From: Zychaea mexicana
Taxonomy: Eukaryota > Mucoromycota > Mucoromycetes > Mucorales > Lichtheimiaceae
Assembly: GCF_025766255.1 (NCBI RefSeq)
Contig: NW_026516730.1
Coordinates: 1-64,000, forward strand
Direction of reading: 5' to 3'
Length of the DNA: 64,000 nucleotides
The position numbers were made by a program, and so were the translations under genes. Shown here one piece after another: positions 33,701 through 45,285 of this stretch. The notes under the pieces are model-generated. The model was not told the origin of the DNA, did not search any database, and worked only from the letters and a program-made list of their open reading frames with translations. How positions within the stretch are numbered: position 1 is the stretch's first letter; the number at the start of each line of letters is the position of its first letter.

Positions 33701-33937
33701 CAAGTAAAAAGATACGTAAAAAATATTTTACCTTGGCTTTTAAGACCAGTTTCAAAATAGGTATTGTCGTGGCTGACTTACAGCGGTTTCGATTAGAAAC
33801 CAGCGTCAAGAAGTATTGGTCAGGTTGCTGAGCGGATCTATCATTTATCTGGTTTTTCTTTTCATCGTCACAGACCCTGGTCGTGTATAAATAGCTGTAG
33901 AAAACAAGTGAAGGATAGATGATGCATTCTTTTTGAA

Positions 33938-35081
33938 TTAAACAGCAATCTCGAAGACTTCTAGTCCCTTTCTATTGTTGAACACCACAGGTATGACACC
34001 AGCAGAAAAATTTGCAGCATCTTTTGGTATTTCATATTCCTGCGAGGTTCGCACACGACACACAATTTCTTTTGGACAGTCCAACACCGACGTGGTCATT
34101 CTCATGCCTACATATAAGATGTTATTACCTGTTGAATAATAATTATCTTTTTTTAGATCGAACAAAAAATGAACCTCCTCATACATACATGTTTGATTAA
34201 AGGATACTATTTTGAAGCTACGCACGAAATCCTCATTGTCCCCGGCAATATGTGCTGCACGAACAAACATATCCTTCATGATTTTTGGGCCATGCAGCTG
34301 CGTTTCGACCAACTCTTTTTTACCAACGCCAGTAACGTCATCCTTTCCACACTCGCCTGTTCCAAACTCTACATTATTTTTTATCAACACTAGATCAGGA
34401 CGAACGCTCTTATTTTGATCCTTGATTGCTTTTAAACCATCAACTATTCTGCTTTCGTTAACTCGTGTAAGGTTTGCGACACAAGGAACATCACTACAAA
34501 ATCCAGTTATTTGTAAGCAAGCATGTAATAAGGTAATAGTTAGTTTCTAGGCCCATATATTATTTTCTTTGTTTTTTTATTTCCGCTTTTAAATATTTAC
34601 CGTCTTGTATCCATGTATAAATCATCGAAACACCGGTCAAGTCGACTCCAGAATAGATTGATGTAGTCCATTTCTGACGAATCCTTTGACATGCGACCAG
34701 GGATATGCCATCGGTATAAAGAACAGAATTCTTTCAACTGTTCGATAAGCCAGTGCTCGTTAAAATCGATGTACAGGTTATAAGGGGGGAATTGGAGGAG
34801 ACGTTGGTACAACCCGTCGACGACTGCCTTCTGTTTCTCATACCAGTTCATGTTTATGGACTTTTCAACAATATTTTCAAGGGCCAATTGACATTCATCA
34901 AAGATTTGTTGCAATGAGTGAGGAAGAGAGGGCATTTTTCCCGAGCCAGCTCTACCAAGTCCAGCCAATTCTTGATCTGACAGGTAAGATTTCCACACTT
35001 TATCACCAATATTGAAAATACCGGAGATTGCAAAGCTGTAATTTGAACATATTTAGTAAAGAAACGCAGCTTACATTGCAC
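33938..35081 (-). CDS. Diverged paralogue of the nuclease-like multi-copy gene
   Basis: Minus-strand gene of unknown function. The upstream exon region (34597-35081) codes ELAGLGRAGSGKMPSLPHSL and EFCSLYRWHIPGRMSKDSSE, ending CFDDLYMDTRR. After a probable intron (about 34460-34597) the C-terminal exon codes ESRIVDGLKAIKDQNK, VRPDLVLIKNNVEFGTGECG, then KKELVETQLHGPKIMKDMF and a tail ending VFNNRKGLEVFEIAV at 33938. The RPDL...GECG...KIMKD order parallels the KPDL...AEHG...KIKDM order of the genes at 25344 and 42476, but here it stays in one frame. Pro-Asp plus Glu suggests a PD-(D/E)xK-like fold. The expected Lys after E-x is Gly, so catalysis is uncertain. The start codon is not certain. Confidence 0.5.
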
Positions 35082-35253
35082 TCTACTTCAATACTTAGGC
35101 GGTATACTTATAATTATAAGTATTTAATAAAACTATTAGTAATCAATTACTCATAGGTAATTAAAAATTTTTTAAGTAAAAAAAAAATTAATTTTTTTTT
35201 AATTAAAAAAATAAAAATATCCAAGTTCTCTTACCATTTCAATAAATTTTTAA

Positions 35254-35736
35254 AATGGTAATTTTAAACACAGAAATTCTTGTATCTACTAAATCCTTAA
35301 CTAAAAGTATAAGAAATCTTATGGAAGAGCTTATGAAGGAATATTTTGATGATGAAGTGTTAGTAGAAAAAAAAGAAAGTAAGATGAAGATTATAGAAAA
35401 TATGATAAAGATAAATAATTTTGGTACTTAAATAGTAGTGAAAATGTTTGCACTTTCATACATACAAGAGGTAAGAAAGAAGGTCACATGTGCCACAGGA
35501 AGATTAGAACTAATATTGGAGATAACAAGCTTGATTATCTATGTTCTAGTCATAGTAAAATTCATGTACCCAAGAAAAAAAATAAAAAAATTGTTTTACC
35601 ACCTTACATATCTATTGATAATGGTAATCCTAAAAAAGATTTAAAAAAAGTAAAAAAAAGAAAATCAAAAACAATATATGTATATAATAGCGGCAACCTT
35701 AGCCTGGAATATTTTATAAAAAGCTTATTACATTAA
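35254..35736 (+). pseudogene. Small zinc-binding protein remnant
   Basis: Two plus-strand frames. The first, from an ATG at 35254, codes 59 residues (MVILNTEILVSTKSLTKSI, then an acidic/Lys-rich helix) and stops after NNFGT. In a shifted frame the sequence goes on with NVCTFIHTRGKKEGHMCHRK and DYLCSSHSK, a C...H...C...C..H pattern typical of small zinc-binding modules (rG.k.G..C...yC..H). A Lys-rich tail ends at 35736. One frameshift or an intron near 35430 separates them. Function unknown. Confidence 0.4.
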
Positions 35737-36474
35737 CTGCGGACGTCATACATACAACAATATATCCTATATAGATATTCATTTATATATAGGAGGGGGA
35801 ATTTATCAAATTATTTCTAATGTACTAAGATTATTATTTTTAATATATTCATTTAACATTTCCTTTTCATTAAATTTTTCTATTGTTAGCCAGCTATTAT
35901 CACTATAGGAATAATCTTTTCATTTAACTAAAAATGTATGTGGTGAACCACATTAATACACTGCTTAAGATATCAACAATAAGATATTCGGTTAAACATT
36001 ATAGCACACACGTATGAATACTACGGCATTTCGGCTAAGCACTATTGAATAAAATCTCTCACTCAGATGATCCACCTTACGTGAACAGGACAATGAACCT
36101 ATCAACAGGTACCTCAGCCATTACATCAGCTAACGCCGGTTTCAAAGATGTGCCCGATTAACATAGCGACTTCAATAGAAGTTCTGATACGTCCTTGATC
36201 CATCCTCTATCACATAGTTTATCCATTAGTCGGATGAATTGATATCGCCGTCTTAATAGCTAGAATATAAAAGAGCTTTATCTTTTGTTGGAATAAAACA
36301 TCATCTCAAAGATAAAAATGTGATGATAGAGCTTTAAAAAAGATACTTAATCTTGTCCCTTATTATCTTTATTAAAGCTCTATCATCACAATGTATATAA
36401 ACCATCTTTAAGTTTATGGTCAACAACAGCTTCAATTTGATAGGATTTATAATTTTTTTCCTTTTGTTTTCCTT
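35737..36474. other. AT-rich intergenic region with a perfect 19-bp hairpin
   Basis: No gene seen. At 36319-36337 and 36372-36390 lie perfect 19-bp inverted arms (tgtgatgatagagctttaa), extendable to about 26 bp with two mismatches around a 20-nt spacer. Confidence 0.5.
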
Positions 36475-38584
36475 TTAATTTTCTTTTTTTAGACCTTTCA
36501 TTGAATTTAGGGACATCTTCACCTTCACTGAAATATCTTTATAATTATTAGAATCTTCATCTGAAAACTCATCAATAACCATATTATTTTCTGATACATT
36601 CATATTTAAGAAATTCATTTGTAATTCAAGCATTTTATCTAATTTATCTTTATTTTGCTTATCATTACTTACTACAATATCTAATAATTTTTTTTCAACA
36701 GGAAATTCAAATCCATCTGATTCCCATAGTTTATGATGGGGTAAAATTGGTACATTAAATTTATCTACAAAAATACTGATATTTTTTAATAAACAGGCAA
36801 CCTTAAATTGTAAATTGTAAAACTTTATATTATCCATTCTAACAACTGATTTATTGTTATTAAATCTATAAAATTTATTACCTAACTCTGAAAACTGATT
36901 TTCTATTTTTGAACGAAAACTTCCAAAGGTCTTATTAAAATGGTTTTCAGTTATAGATAAACTTTCATTAACATTTTTTCTAATAGGATAAACAAAATTA
37001 GAATCACTATATGTATAACCTTTTTCAACAGCTATGGTGCCCGCCACCTAGAAACGTAAATTTTTGGACCAATTTTCAATGTTTTATTTCAACTTTTTTC
37101 ACTTATACAACCCACTTTTTTGGCTTCATAGAACGATGAAGAGAGGCTCAAAGAGTAATTCTATGAAACGTTTTTGTATATATACAAGCAAAAAAAAATG
37201 AGAAATAAAGTGTTGAAGTTGGTGTCGATTTCAAAATTTAGCAGAGGATTTTGTCAGAATGTCCACCCTACTATACACTATAGTATATGACATTGAATCG
37301 GCGATTTCCATATTAAGAAGGTAGTGTAACATTAGTGGTAAGCATTGGTGCAATATATACCTCAGCCTTCCAATCAACATTGACTGTAATGGTGCCAGGT
37401 AAATTATAAGTAGGATGACAGTTTTATTATTCCTTCTTTTTCCAAAACATTCTATACAATGGGGAGACTCAACAAGTACCAGAAGAACCTTAAAATTGTG
37501 CAAGAGTCAAAGAACACAATTAAGTAAGTTTCTTGTGCGTTCCAAGAGAACTGTCAGTTTCTAATAATCATGTAAGAAGAATCATGCGAGAGTAGTTTGT
37601 TTATTTGAGTCATCCTCTGAGAAAGGACTCACTGGATGAAAAGCAGAAAAAATATAAGTCCCACTAGCAAATTTTCGATGAATAAATATCACTTAACTAA
37701 AAATGGAAATTTATAAAGGCGAAATCTTAAATTTTTGAAATGTCCACTTGTTGTTTCTAGGTGGCAGGCACCATAAATCTACAAATTGGTTTACAAACAA
37801 AGTATATCTGCCGTCAATAGCAATAGTATCTTTATCATCCATTTTGTGATATAATTTCATATTAAGAAACATTAACCATCTGAACTATCTGAACAATAAT
37901 TACTTTTGGATATAAAAAGTATCATATCATTAATATCACTAACGATTTGTGTTCTTAATCCATTTTTTTAAAATTTGTAAGAATATAATCTGCTATGCAG
38001 AATTTCTGTATCCATATAATTGATTCTTGAATCGTGACCGTCAAGAATTTAAGTAATATGTTTAAACAAATCAGGATTGTATTTATGTACTGATAATATT
38101 CTTAATCTTATATTTGAAAACATAGTATCTAATGACTCATTAACAATTTTGTTTAACCTTTTATAATTATCTTCATCCATCCAAAATTTTCTATAAAAGC
38201 AATGAAATGTAGTTTGCGGAAGATATTTATCTATTTCTTCTTTCCCAGCAATCCCTGAAACTAAATGGTATAATAAGAATAAACCTTTTTCAATTTCATA
38301 GTAAGGTCCAGGGTACTCCTTATTGCCATATAATACTATATAAAAGAAAAATACAGCAATATATCCTAATTTTTCTACTAATTTTTTTTAATAATGTCTA
38401 TATAAACTATATGTTTTAATTCAGTTCTATGTTTATATTTATGATTAATAACAGGCCAATTATTATTCAAAAAAATCCAATGATTTATAAGAATTGAATT
38501 AATCTCATTTGTTATCAAGCTATTAACATCCATCATTATTACTTTTTTAATAAATAGAGATTCAATTTTTTTTTGGAAATACAA
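36475..38584 (-). pseudogene. Harbinger-type (DDE superfamily endonuclease) transposase, interrupted (copy Y)
   Basis: Transposase of the PIF/Harbinger-like DDE family common in Mucorales genomes. Minus-strand order: 38378-38584 (MYFQKKIESLFIKKVIMMDV, NNNWPVINHKYKHRTELKHI), then EYPGPYYEIEKGLFLLYHL and HCFYRKFWMDEDNYKRLNK. Next are the catalytic segments ILDGHDSRINYMD, DINDMILFISKSNYCSDSSD and AIDGRYTLFVNQFVD. A TA-flanked 739-bp insertion follows (37035-37773). The C-terminus is at 36475-37034 (EKGYTYSDSNFVYPIRKNV, HFNKTFGSFRSKIENQFSEL). Several stops and frame changes lie between 38050 and 37800, so the gene is dead. The fN..fgs.Rs.iE..F block is characteristic of the family. The 5' third is duplicated at 15108-15760. 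Confidence 0.85.
37035..37773. mobile_element. 739-bp TIR element with TA target duplication
   Basis: Ends TGGTGCCCGCCACCTAGAAAC (first 20 bases) and the inverse GTTTCTAGGTGGCAGGCACC plus A, one mismatch in the arms. TA lies on each side (37033-37034 and 37774-37775). TA duplication fits a Tc1/mariner or pogo-like non-autonomous element. It splits the Harbinger transposase between its second catalytic segment and the FGSFRSKIE block. No coding content recognised. Confidence 0.85.
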
Positions 38585-38657
38585 TAGTAATTATAAATTT
38601 ATAAATAATCTCCTTATTTATAAAATTATTCTTACTGATGGCTACGAATATATCCGC

Positions 38658-39220
38658 TTACTGCTCAAATTCCGTCTTCTCAATGTGATCTGCCAGAATA
38701 TTTTCAACAAATGCAGTCTCACCATTATCACGAACAAAGTTCCATTTTTTGTTGTCGTCCAATCTTCTCAACAAATCAATAATAGGCTGTTTCTCCTCGG
38801 GTTCCAATCCAGACGAATCTGATTTACTGCTTCTTTTCGTGCCTCGGGAAGTTGACTTTGATTTTGGAACTATCGAAAAATTAGTATCAAATAACAGTAA
38901 GTGATCCTCAAACTGAAACCAACCTTTTGTAAGCTGAACCGCATGCACTAAAATGGCATTCCAATTAGGTGGTTTTCTAACCTTGATCTAATAATCAAAG
39001 ATATTAATATAGAACCTTTCTTATTACCCATATATCTATTGATTCTTACAGCACGGACGCCATCATTTTCAGTTACTTCTTCGAACAGGTATGACCAATA
39101 CTGATCTAGTGTTTTAATATCATCAGGAAGATTGTTTGCAATGAATTCCACGTTTGAATCCACAAAGTTAGCGAGACTTGGTCGCCTAGCAACCTTGAGG
39201 TAGTCAGAAATAGCTACCAT
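38658..39220 (-). pseudogene. Truncated N-terminal part of an unrecognised multi-copy gene (copy Y)
   Basis: Same two overlapping frames as 15834-16396, differing at one residue (Val to Ile in ILADHIEKTEFEQ). See that entry for motifs. The identical overlap in both copies shows that the break or splice predates the duplication. Confidence 0.5.
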
Positions 39221-39664
39221 GGTTAATTTGTTGCTATGTTAGTTACATACAAACAAAAATTTATATCCCGTTATATCTTGCTTAGCAACGTACCTTTGCG
39301 ATGTAATTCCATGGCAACTGAAACTTAACAAACGTGTTGCTTCAGAAGAAGGTGGCGATTAGAAGCTGCGGAACGCGTTTCTTAACTTCTGCTTTTTTTT
39401 GTTACTCAGCAACCAATTAAACTTATCGAAGCTGAAAATATATCCCTCAGTAAAAAAAAAGTTCCTCCTTTTACATAACTACTGCCGTTGCTCAGTCAAC
39501 TCATAGAAACAGGTAAATATTTTTTTCTTCCATCCTTTCACATAAACTATAATAACAACTGTTGGTTTTGTTCATCAATTTAATTATTATATTGCTAACT
39601 TAATTGTCAATCTTTACTATATATTATTACTCATAGTTTCTCAATGAATTTTTTTTATTAGAGT

Positions 39665-39880
39665 GAAACTATCGTCTTAGCTGCTCGAGTGGACGTTGTT
39701 AACTCACATTTCTTAGACGATGTTACTTTTTCAATTTGCTCGAGTGGCCGTTGTTAACTCACATTTCTTAGACGATGTTACTTTTTCAATTTGCTCGAGT
39801 AGCCGTTGTTCACTTTCTTTCAGGGTGATGCTATTCATGCTCGCCCGAGTGACCGTCGTTAACTCACGTCGCGCATTTTT
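39665..39880 (-). repeat. Coding-like minisatellite, contracted (copy Y)
   Basis: Same family as 16780-17190, but with a duplicated tcgagtggccgttgttaac segment and only one partial 117-bp unit, so repeat number changed after duplication. Confidence 0.65.
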
Positions 39881-40484
39881 TCATTTATTTTATTGTTATT
39901 ACTACATTCTCTGATCTATTATATAGGATTTCGAAAACGTGTTTAAAGAACTAAAATTATTCCTTTCCTTTCTAAGGTAATTTTCAAGAATTTCAATTCA
40001 AAGCTCGCTATCTGCTAATATATCATATATTTTTTGATTTATTCCAGTGACACGATATGTACTTCTTTTCAAAAGGCCAATAACTAGGAGTTATTAGTAG
40101 TGCTGTACATAATAAAGCTTCGAAAATTGTTTATCTATAGTATATGGGGAGAAAAGTTTTCCTAATAATCTTCTTAACTTTTTATAACTAGATTAGTTCC
40201 ACTATGTTAAACTCGGCTTTATCGTTGCTCTTTTTGGTGGTACCAAGAAGCCATGCACATGATTTATATGAATCAATCCATTTAGTTGCTGTCTACTCAA
40301 GGCTTACTTTCATTCATTCGTTCAAGCAACTGACATGGTTGTAAGTTATCATTTTCTTTTAATAATATTATTTTCTTGTTTGCATATTACGTGTTTTTCT
40401 TATGGTGGCGTGTTGTATCGTCTCTTGGTTATGTTAATGATGTTGTTTGCCTCGTTACTTATTATACAATTATATATCAGTAAA

Positions 40485-40905
40485 ACGCACAAGTGAAGTG
40501 AAATGCAAAGCTAGTAACGCAAAGCTGGTAACGCAAAATCACTGGCGCAAATTTATTGGTAACGCAAAATCTCATACTCACTGGCGCAAAATTATATCTG
40601 CCTGGCGCAAATAATTTGGAAAAAGCCTGTATTATATTCCGTGTGGTTGATGTGGAAAACTAGATAGTAATGCTGCTAGTCCCTCAGCGTCCAATCGCGA
40701 TTTTCTACTTTCTTCCATGTGGTGGATGTGGAAAACTAGATAGTAATGCTCCTAGTCCCTCAGCGTCCATTTGCGTCTCATCTTCCTTTAACTAAAAAAG
40801 GACCGCTGCCTGGCTGTCCAAGTGGTGGATGTGGAAAACTAGATAGTAATACTCCTAGTCCCTCAGCGTCCATTCGCGATTTTCCTTCAACTGTTTCTTT
40901 ACTTA
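40485..40905. repeat. Short tandem motifs and three copies of a roughly 90-130-bp unit
   Basis: 40485-40615 has alternating ggtaacgcaaa and ctggcgcaaa motifs. 40630-40890 has three copies of gtggatgtggaaaactagat followed by agtaatgctcctagtccctcagcgtcc. Copy X retains only the last part, inverted at 25085-25206. No gene supported. Confidence 0.7.
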
Positions 40906-40954
40906 ATAATCCTCCTACCTTTCACATAATCGAAAATACTTGCGCTTAGTGTTA

Positions 40955-41135
40955 GAGCATCCCTAGCAGACTCGCTAAAAGCTATTTTAGCGACAAAACT
41001 AGCGAGTTTGTTTTCCCAACAGACTCGCTGTCGCTATTTTACGGACCGGCTATTTTTTTCGTCGAACCTCGCCAAAATGACGAGTGATAACCGGACTCAC
41101 TATTATTTTATTTGACGAGTCTGCTGGGGAAGCTC
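40955..41135 (+). mobile_element. 181-bp MITE (copy Y)
   Basis: Partner of 24831-25011. Ends GAGCATCCCTAGCAGACTCG and CGAGTCTGCTGGGGAAGCTC, with TTA and TAA at the borders. It resembles PIF/Harbinger-type MITEs by its TWA border and GAGCAT-type end; this is inference. Confidence 0.7.
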
Positions 41136-42475
41136 TAAGTGGTTATAGTCAGTGTGTGTTACTTAGGGGCTCCATTTATAGTATCAAATACAATTGACTT
41201 TCATGTGAGTATCTTTAGATGGGCGACACGGTCTAGCAAAACTTTTATCAAAAAACTAACCCAAAGCACATTAAATATCATAAATGTCCAATCTGTGGAT
41301 AGAGAAAATGCGAGATTTAGTACTGTCAAAAAAATTTAAGCCTAAACGATGACAGCGTACTAGTGGGTGATGGGAATTGGATAAGAATGATGTCTTGCAA
41401 CCAGGACGTATCTGGATCATAGTGATAGACTTTGGATCTTAGTTATTCTTGAGGATATCAAAATTATCCCTTGTTAATTCCCGCTGTTATATTTGCTGCC
41501 TGCACCCGATATTATAAAATAAAGTACATAAAAGATATGAATGATTGTTAGCCTGAACTTCAGTTTACAGTAATTTGCTAGCTAACTTGGTGATGTTAAA
41601 GGTGTATTAGTAAAGTTGCTATTTGACAGATTCGTAATGAAAGGGGTTGGCTATATCTATGCAAGTATGAAGAAACTGAGGGACCTAGGTATCATTCAGT
41701 GATGAGTCCTGGATTTATTTGGATTACCTGAGAAACCGAGGAAGTGATATATGATAAGAATGATGGTTGCCTGTGATTGGATGCAGGTACAGCTTTAGAC
41801 TTGATGAGACAAGCGTGTAATTCACAGGATGAATGTAACCGATTCACTTTTCTTCACCATCAACAGGCAAATCTAGGTTCCGTGTCCTGATCATACTTTG
41901 ATTACAAAACCTAGCCAAACAACAATTATAATATTATAATTCGCTGGACAGCACGCATACAACGACAGACTAGTTCTTTAATGTTCTAAATTGTCAAGTC
42001 TGTTATTTTTCCGGAAACTAAAGATTGCTGTTGACGTGCATATATGGTACGTGAAAGTAAGCCAAATTGACAAGGTCATTTGAGTACTGAATTTAAAGTT
42101 AGCGTGTTACGCAGCTAATTATAATCAGATTTATTAAACCCTTAACTCAAGCTTTTACGAATTACATTACAATACACACAATCGTCCAGTAAGAAGGAAG
42201 GGTTTTATTCCTGCTCAGATTCATTGTATGTGCGTTTTTGGGGTGTCATTGTGGAGGGGAAATTGTTGTCATTCAATGCGGAAGGTATAATAAGTGTACG
42301 ATCACTTCCAAACATTACCAATTTCACCATCATCGGAGCTACTTTCCTGTTGTTCGACTAATGCAATTGTCGCCTTTACACGATATGCTATCATTTTATT
42401 GTATATATAACGGGGTGAGAAAGCTTTCAGATATTAGTTTCATCGCTTTACTAACCTTCATTTGATAGAGTTGTT
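41136..42475. other. Duplicated non-coding block
   Basis: Matches the inverted block of copy X. No gene seen. Frames at 41139-41339 and 42238-42465 are short and not protein-like. It ends with a TATA-like tgtatatataac near 42400. Confidence 0.5.
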
Positions 42476-44815
42476 TCAGAAATTTGATGTATGTTTCGTA
42501 GAAGTTTTGTAGAAGTTTTGTAACTCGGTTGGAATGCGTAATTCTTGCTGGTGTTCGATCTTGCAAACATAGCCCGCCGGCGCATCCATCACCGAAGTCA
42601 CGACACGTAGATCTATATGAAATCGATCAACACAATCTCTTTCGTCTGTTGCAGCACAAAAGAATAACTTACGTGTGTGTGAATAGCCCACAACACAAAT
42701 TAAACGGATTTTTCGTTCGTCGTTGTTTACTTCGGCATCAATACGAAACAACATATCCTTTATCTTTTTGGGCAACTTCAGGAGTTTCTGTACAAGCTCC
42801 TTCGCTCCGACGCCTGCTTCATCCGAATACCCATGTTCGGCCGAGGCAAATCTTAGCATGTTTTTCGCGCGATGATAAGGTCAGGCTTGACGCTGTGAAC
42901 CTTCTGTTTTATAAGTCCATCAGCTGCACGTCTTTCGTTGTGCTGTGCTGATATGCAGCAGATTGTGGGTCGCTTCTGAATGACAAAAATACTGTAAGTT
43001 TGAATTCTTATATCAATGCTCTTTATACTGTTACTTCGATCAGTACCGTTGGACAGCCACTGCCAAATCATCAAAGGAATCGTTGATAGCTCGCCACAGC
43101 CGCAGCATATCGCGTTCTTTACCTTTGAATCCCAGGTTTGCAATAGCGCCACAAGGACTGACCGCATCGCGATGGGCATGAACAGCGATATGGCGGATAT
43201 CGTTGATGTCGGCCTATTGTACGGGTTCTTCAAAGTTAATAATCTAACACTGAATTTTCATTAAAGCTTATATGACCAGACGACATACCATATTGATTAA
43301 AGTAGTTTTTCTTAAAGTAGTTGACGTTAAGAGTGATCATTTTCTGAACCAACGAACGGATTGCAACTCGGATACTCATCCTCTCTCTCTGCATTAATAC
43401 TAAGTAAGCATAAGCCCGGTTTTGATCTATACGAAACGAGTTGATACTGTAAAGCACTTTACTTTGTCTCGAACACGAAGAAGAGGGAAGGCTATCCATG
43501 CTCATTTCCATTCGTTTACCTGCAGCCTCGCTGAAAGCTGATGTGAACGGCTTAACAGATATGTGTACTGTAATTATAACTAATTCACTGTGAATTGATG
43601 TTTTTTTCTCCGTGAAGCATTGTAACTATCACATAAGAAACCTTCAGACAGATAATCTTTTTCCCCGTTTTCTTTTGCCGGCTCAATATTTTTGGTGGTC
43701 GATGTTGATGATATTGTCGGATTCGCAGCAAGAGCTAAAGGGAGTGATATCCGCGAGTACATTTATTGGTCTCAACAAATGTGCATCTCAAAGCAAGAAT
43801 TCGGTATCCTGAAATACTAGCGTTAAACAAACCAAATATCTTTCAAACTCCTGAATATTAGATGTCACTTTGAATATTTTATTTTTTTGCTTATTGGGAA
43901 TGAGGTGTCTTGCTAGGAGAAGTGATGGTGGCTGATGGTGAACTTGGGGCGGCTGTTGCAGGTACCTGCTCGTTGCGCTGTATGATAATACAATTAGTAC
44001 TGAGCTTGTCAAAATTCAGTAGGAGACCGTACCTTGATCAGCTCTTCCAGGATTTCTATCCAATTTGGCTGCTGCTTGGTCCATTTCTTCAATGGCATTA
44101 TCAGTAAACGGCCTTAAACCGCAGACATTTATACATTTTCAACTTACTGGAACTTGGAATTCTTTTATAGCTTTGGTGAACAAATAGTTCCATGTTCCTT
44201 TGACATCTTTTAAGTTGCTGTGGCTGTACACGAACTCGGGATCGAACTGATAAAACTTCTTTAAAGTAACGGCACCCTGTTCGACGGCAAGGTACTTTTT
44301 GAAAGCTACGAATTGCAGTAATATGAGACATATGTTATCAACTTTCTACATGTTACTAACTTTAAAAAAAAACATGGAAAGTACCTTCTTTAGAGCTTTC
44401 TACGTCTGAAGCGTGTACCTTGAACAGCTCTTGCATAAAAGTTTCCCAACCTGGCTGCTGCTTGTTCCAGATCTACAAAAGCATGATCAATAGACAGCCT
44501 TAAACCGCAGACATTTATTCATTTTTAACTTACTGGGATTTCGAAGTCTTTTACAGCTTCGGTGAACAAATAGTTCCATGTTCCTTTGATGTCTTCTAGG
44601 TCTATGATTTACATGAACTCAGAATCGAACTGGTGGATTTCTTTATAGAAACAGTGTCCTGTTAAGCAGTAAGGTACAATTCGAAAGCTACGAATTGCAG
44701 TAAGTGAAACGCATGTTAACAACTTTCTACTTGTTACTAACTTTGAAAAATCAAGGAAAGTACCTTCTTTGAAGCTTTCTACGTCTGAAGCGCGTGAGGG
44801 CATGTTAAAGTGTTG
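42476..44815 (-). pseudogene. Multi-exon nuclease-like multi-copy gene (copy Y)
   Basis: Partner of 25344-27318 with the same exon order and the same frame break between KPDLIIARK (42853-43233) and FASAEHGYSDEAGVGAKELV (42476-42859). Exon 1 here starts at an ATG at 44803 (MPSRASDVESFKE). Between exon 1 and exon 2 an extra diverged copy of the exon 2-3 region is present (about 44400-44790 repeats 44030-44390), an internal tandem duplication of about 370 bp absent from copy X. Function unknown; see copy X for the fold argument. Confidence 0.5.
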
Positions 44816-45285
44816 GGGTTAAGACATGCTGGAATTAGGGACGGGGAATGTTATGTCGAGGATCGGAAATAAGACGAGCAGTGCGTGCGAGTCTTGACAG
44901 TCAAGTTTTTATTACGAGAGAAAGAGAGAGTTCCCCAAACTTTCGGCTGAAATTACCCTCTGCTGTGAGGACAACAACAGTCAGTGATAGAAGCTTGCGG
45001 TTGAGACTGTTTTTGTCGAACTGCAAAAACCGCAGGAATAGTACGTATGAGGCTGGGCGAGCCAATGAAATTAGACCTTAATATTTGAGTTCGCCAATAA
45101 AGCTGAGCTTTTTGAGTGCAGACAATGACATATCGAAAATACTCGTTCAGTAAATGAATGACAATGAAGCACATACAGGCACTAAATTATGAAACGTACT
45201 TATTCGTCTTTATCCCACTCCCAGTACTATAATAACAGAAGACTTTTATTCATCCAAATTCATAGATTTTTGTGACAGGACTAAT

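Larger units (their letters stand above)
37932..44830. repeat. Segmental duplication, copy Y
   Basis: About 6.9 kb matching copy X at 15108-27330 once the retroelement and inversion in X are allowed for. It starts exactly at the base that follows the chromovirus 1 LTR in copy X. Copy Y lacks that LTR, chromovirus 2 and the 427-bp element, so it serves as the empty-site reference. It contains its own small insertion at about 39418-39485. Confidence 0.88.
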
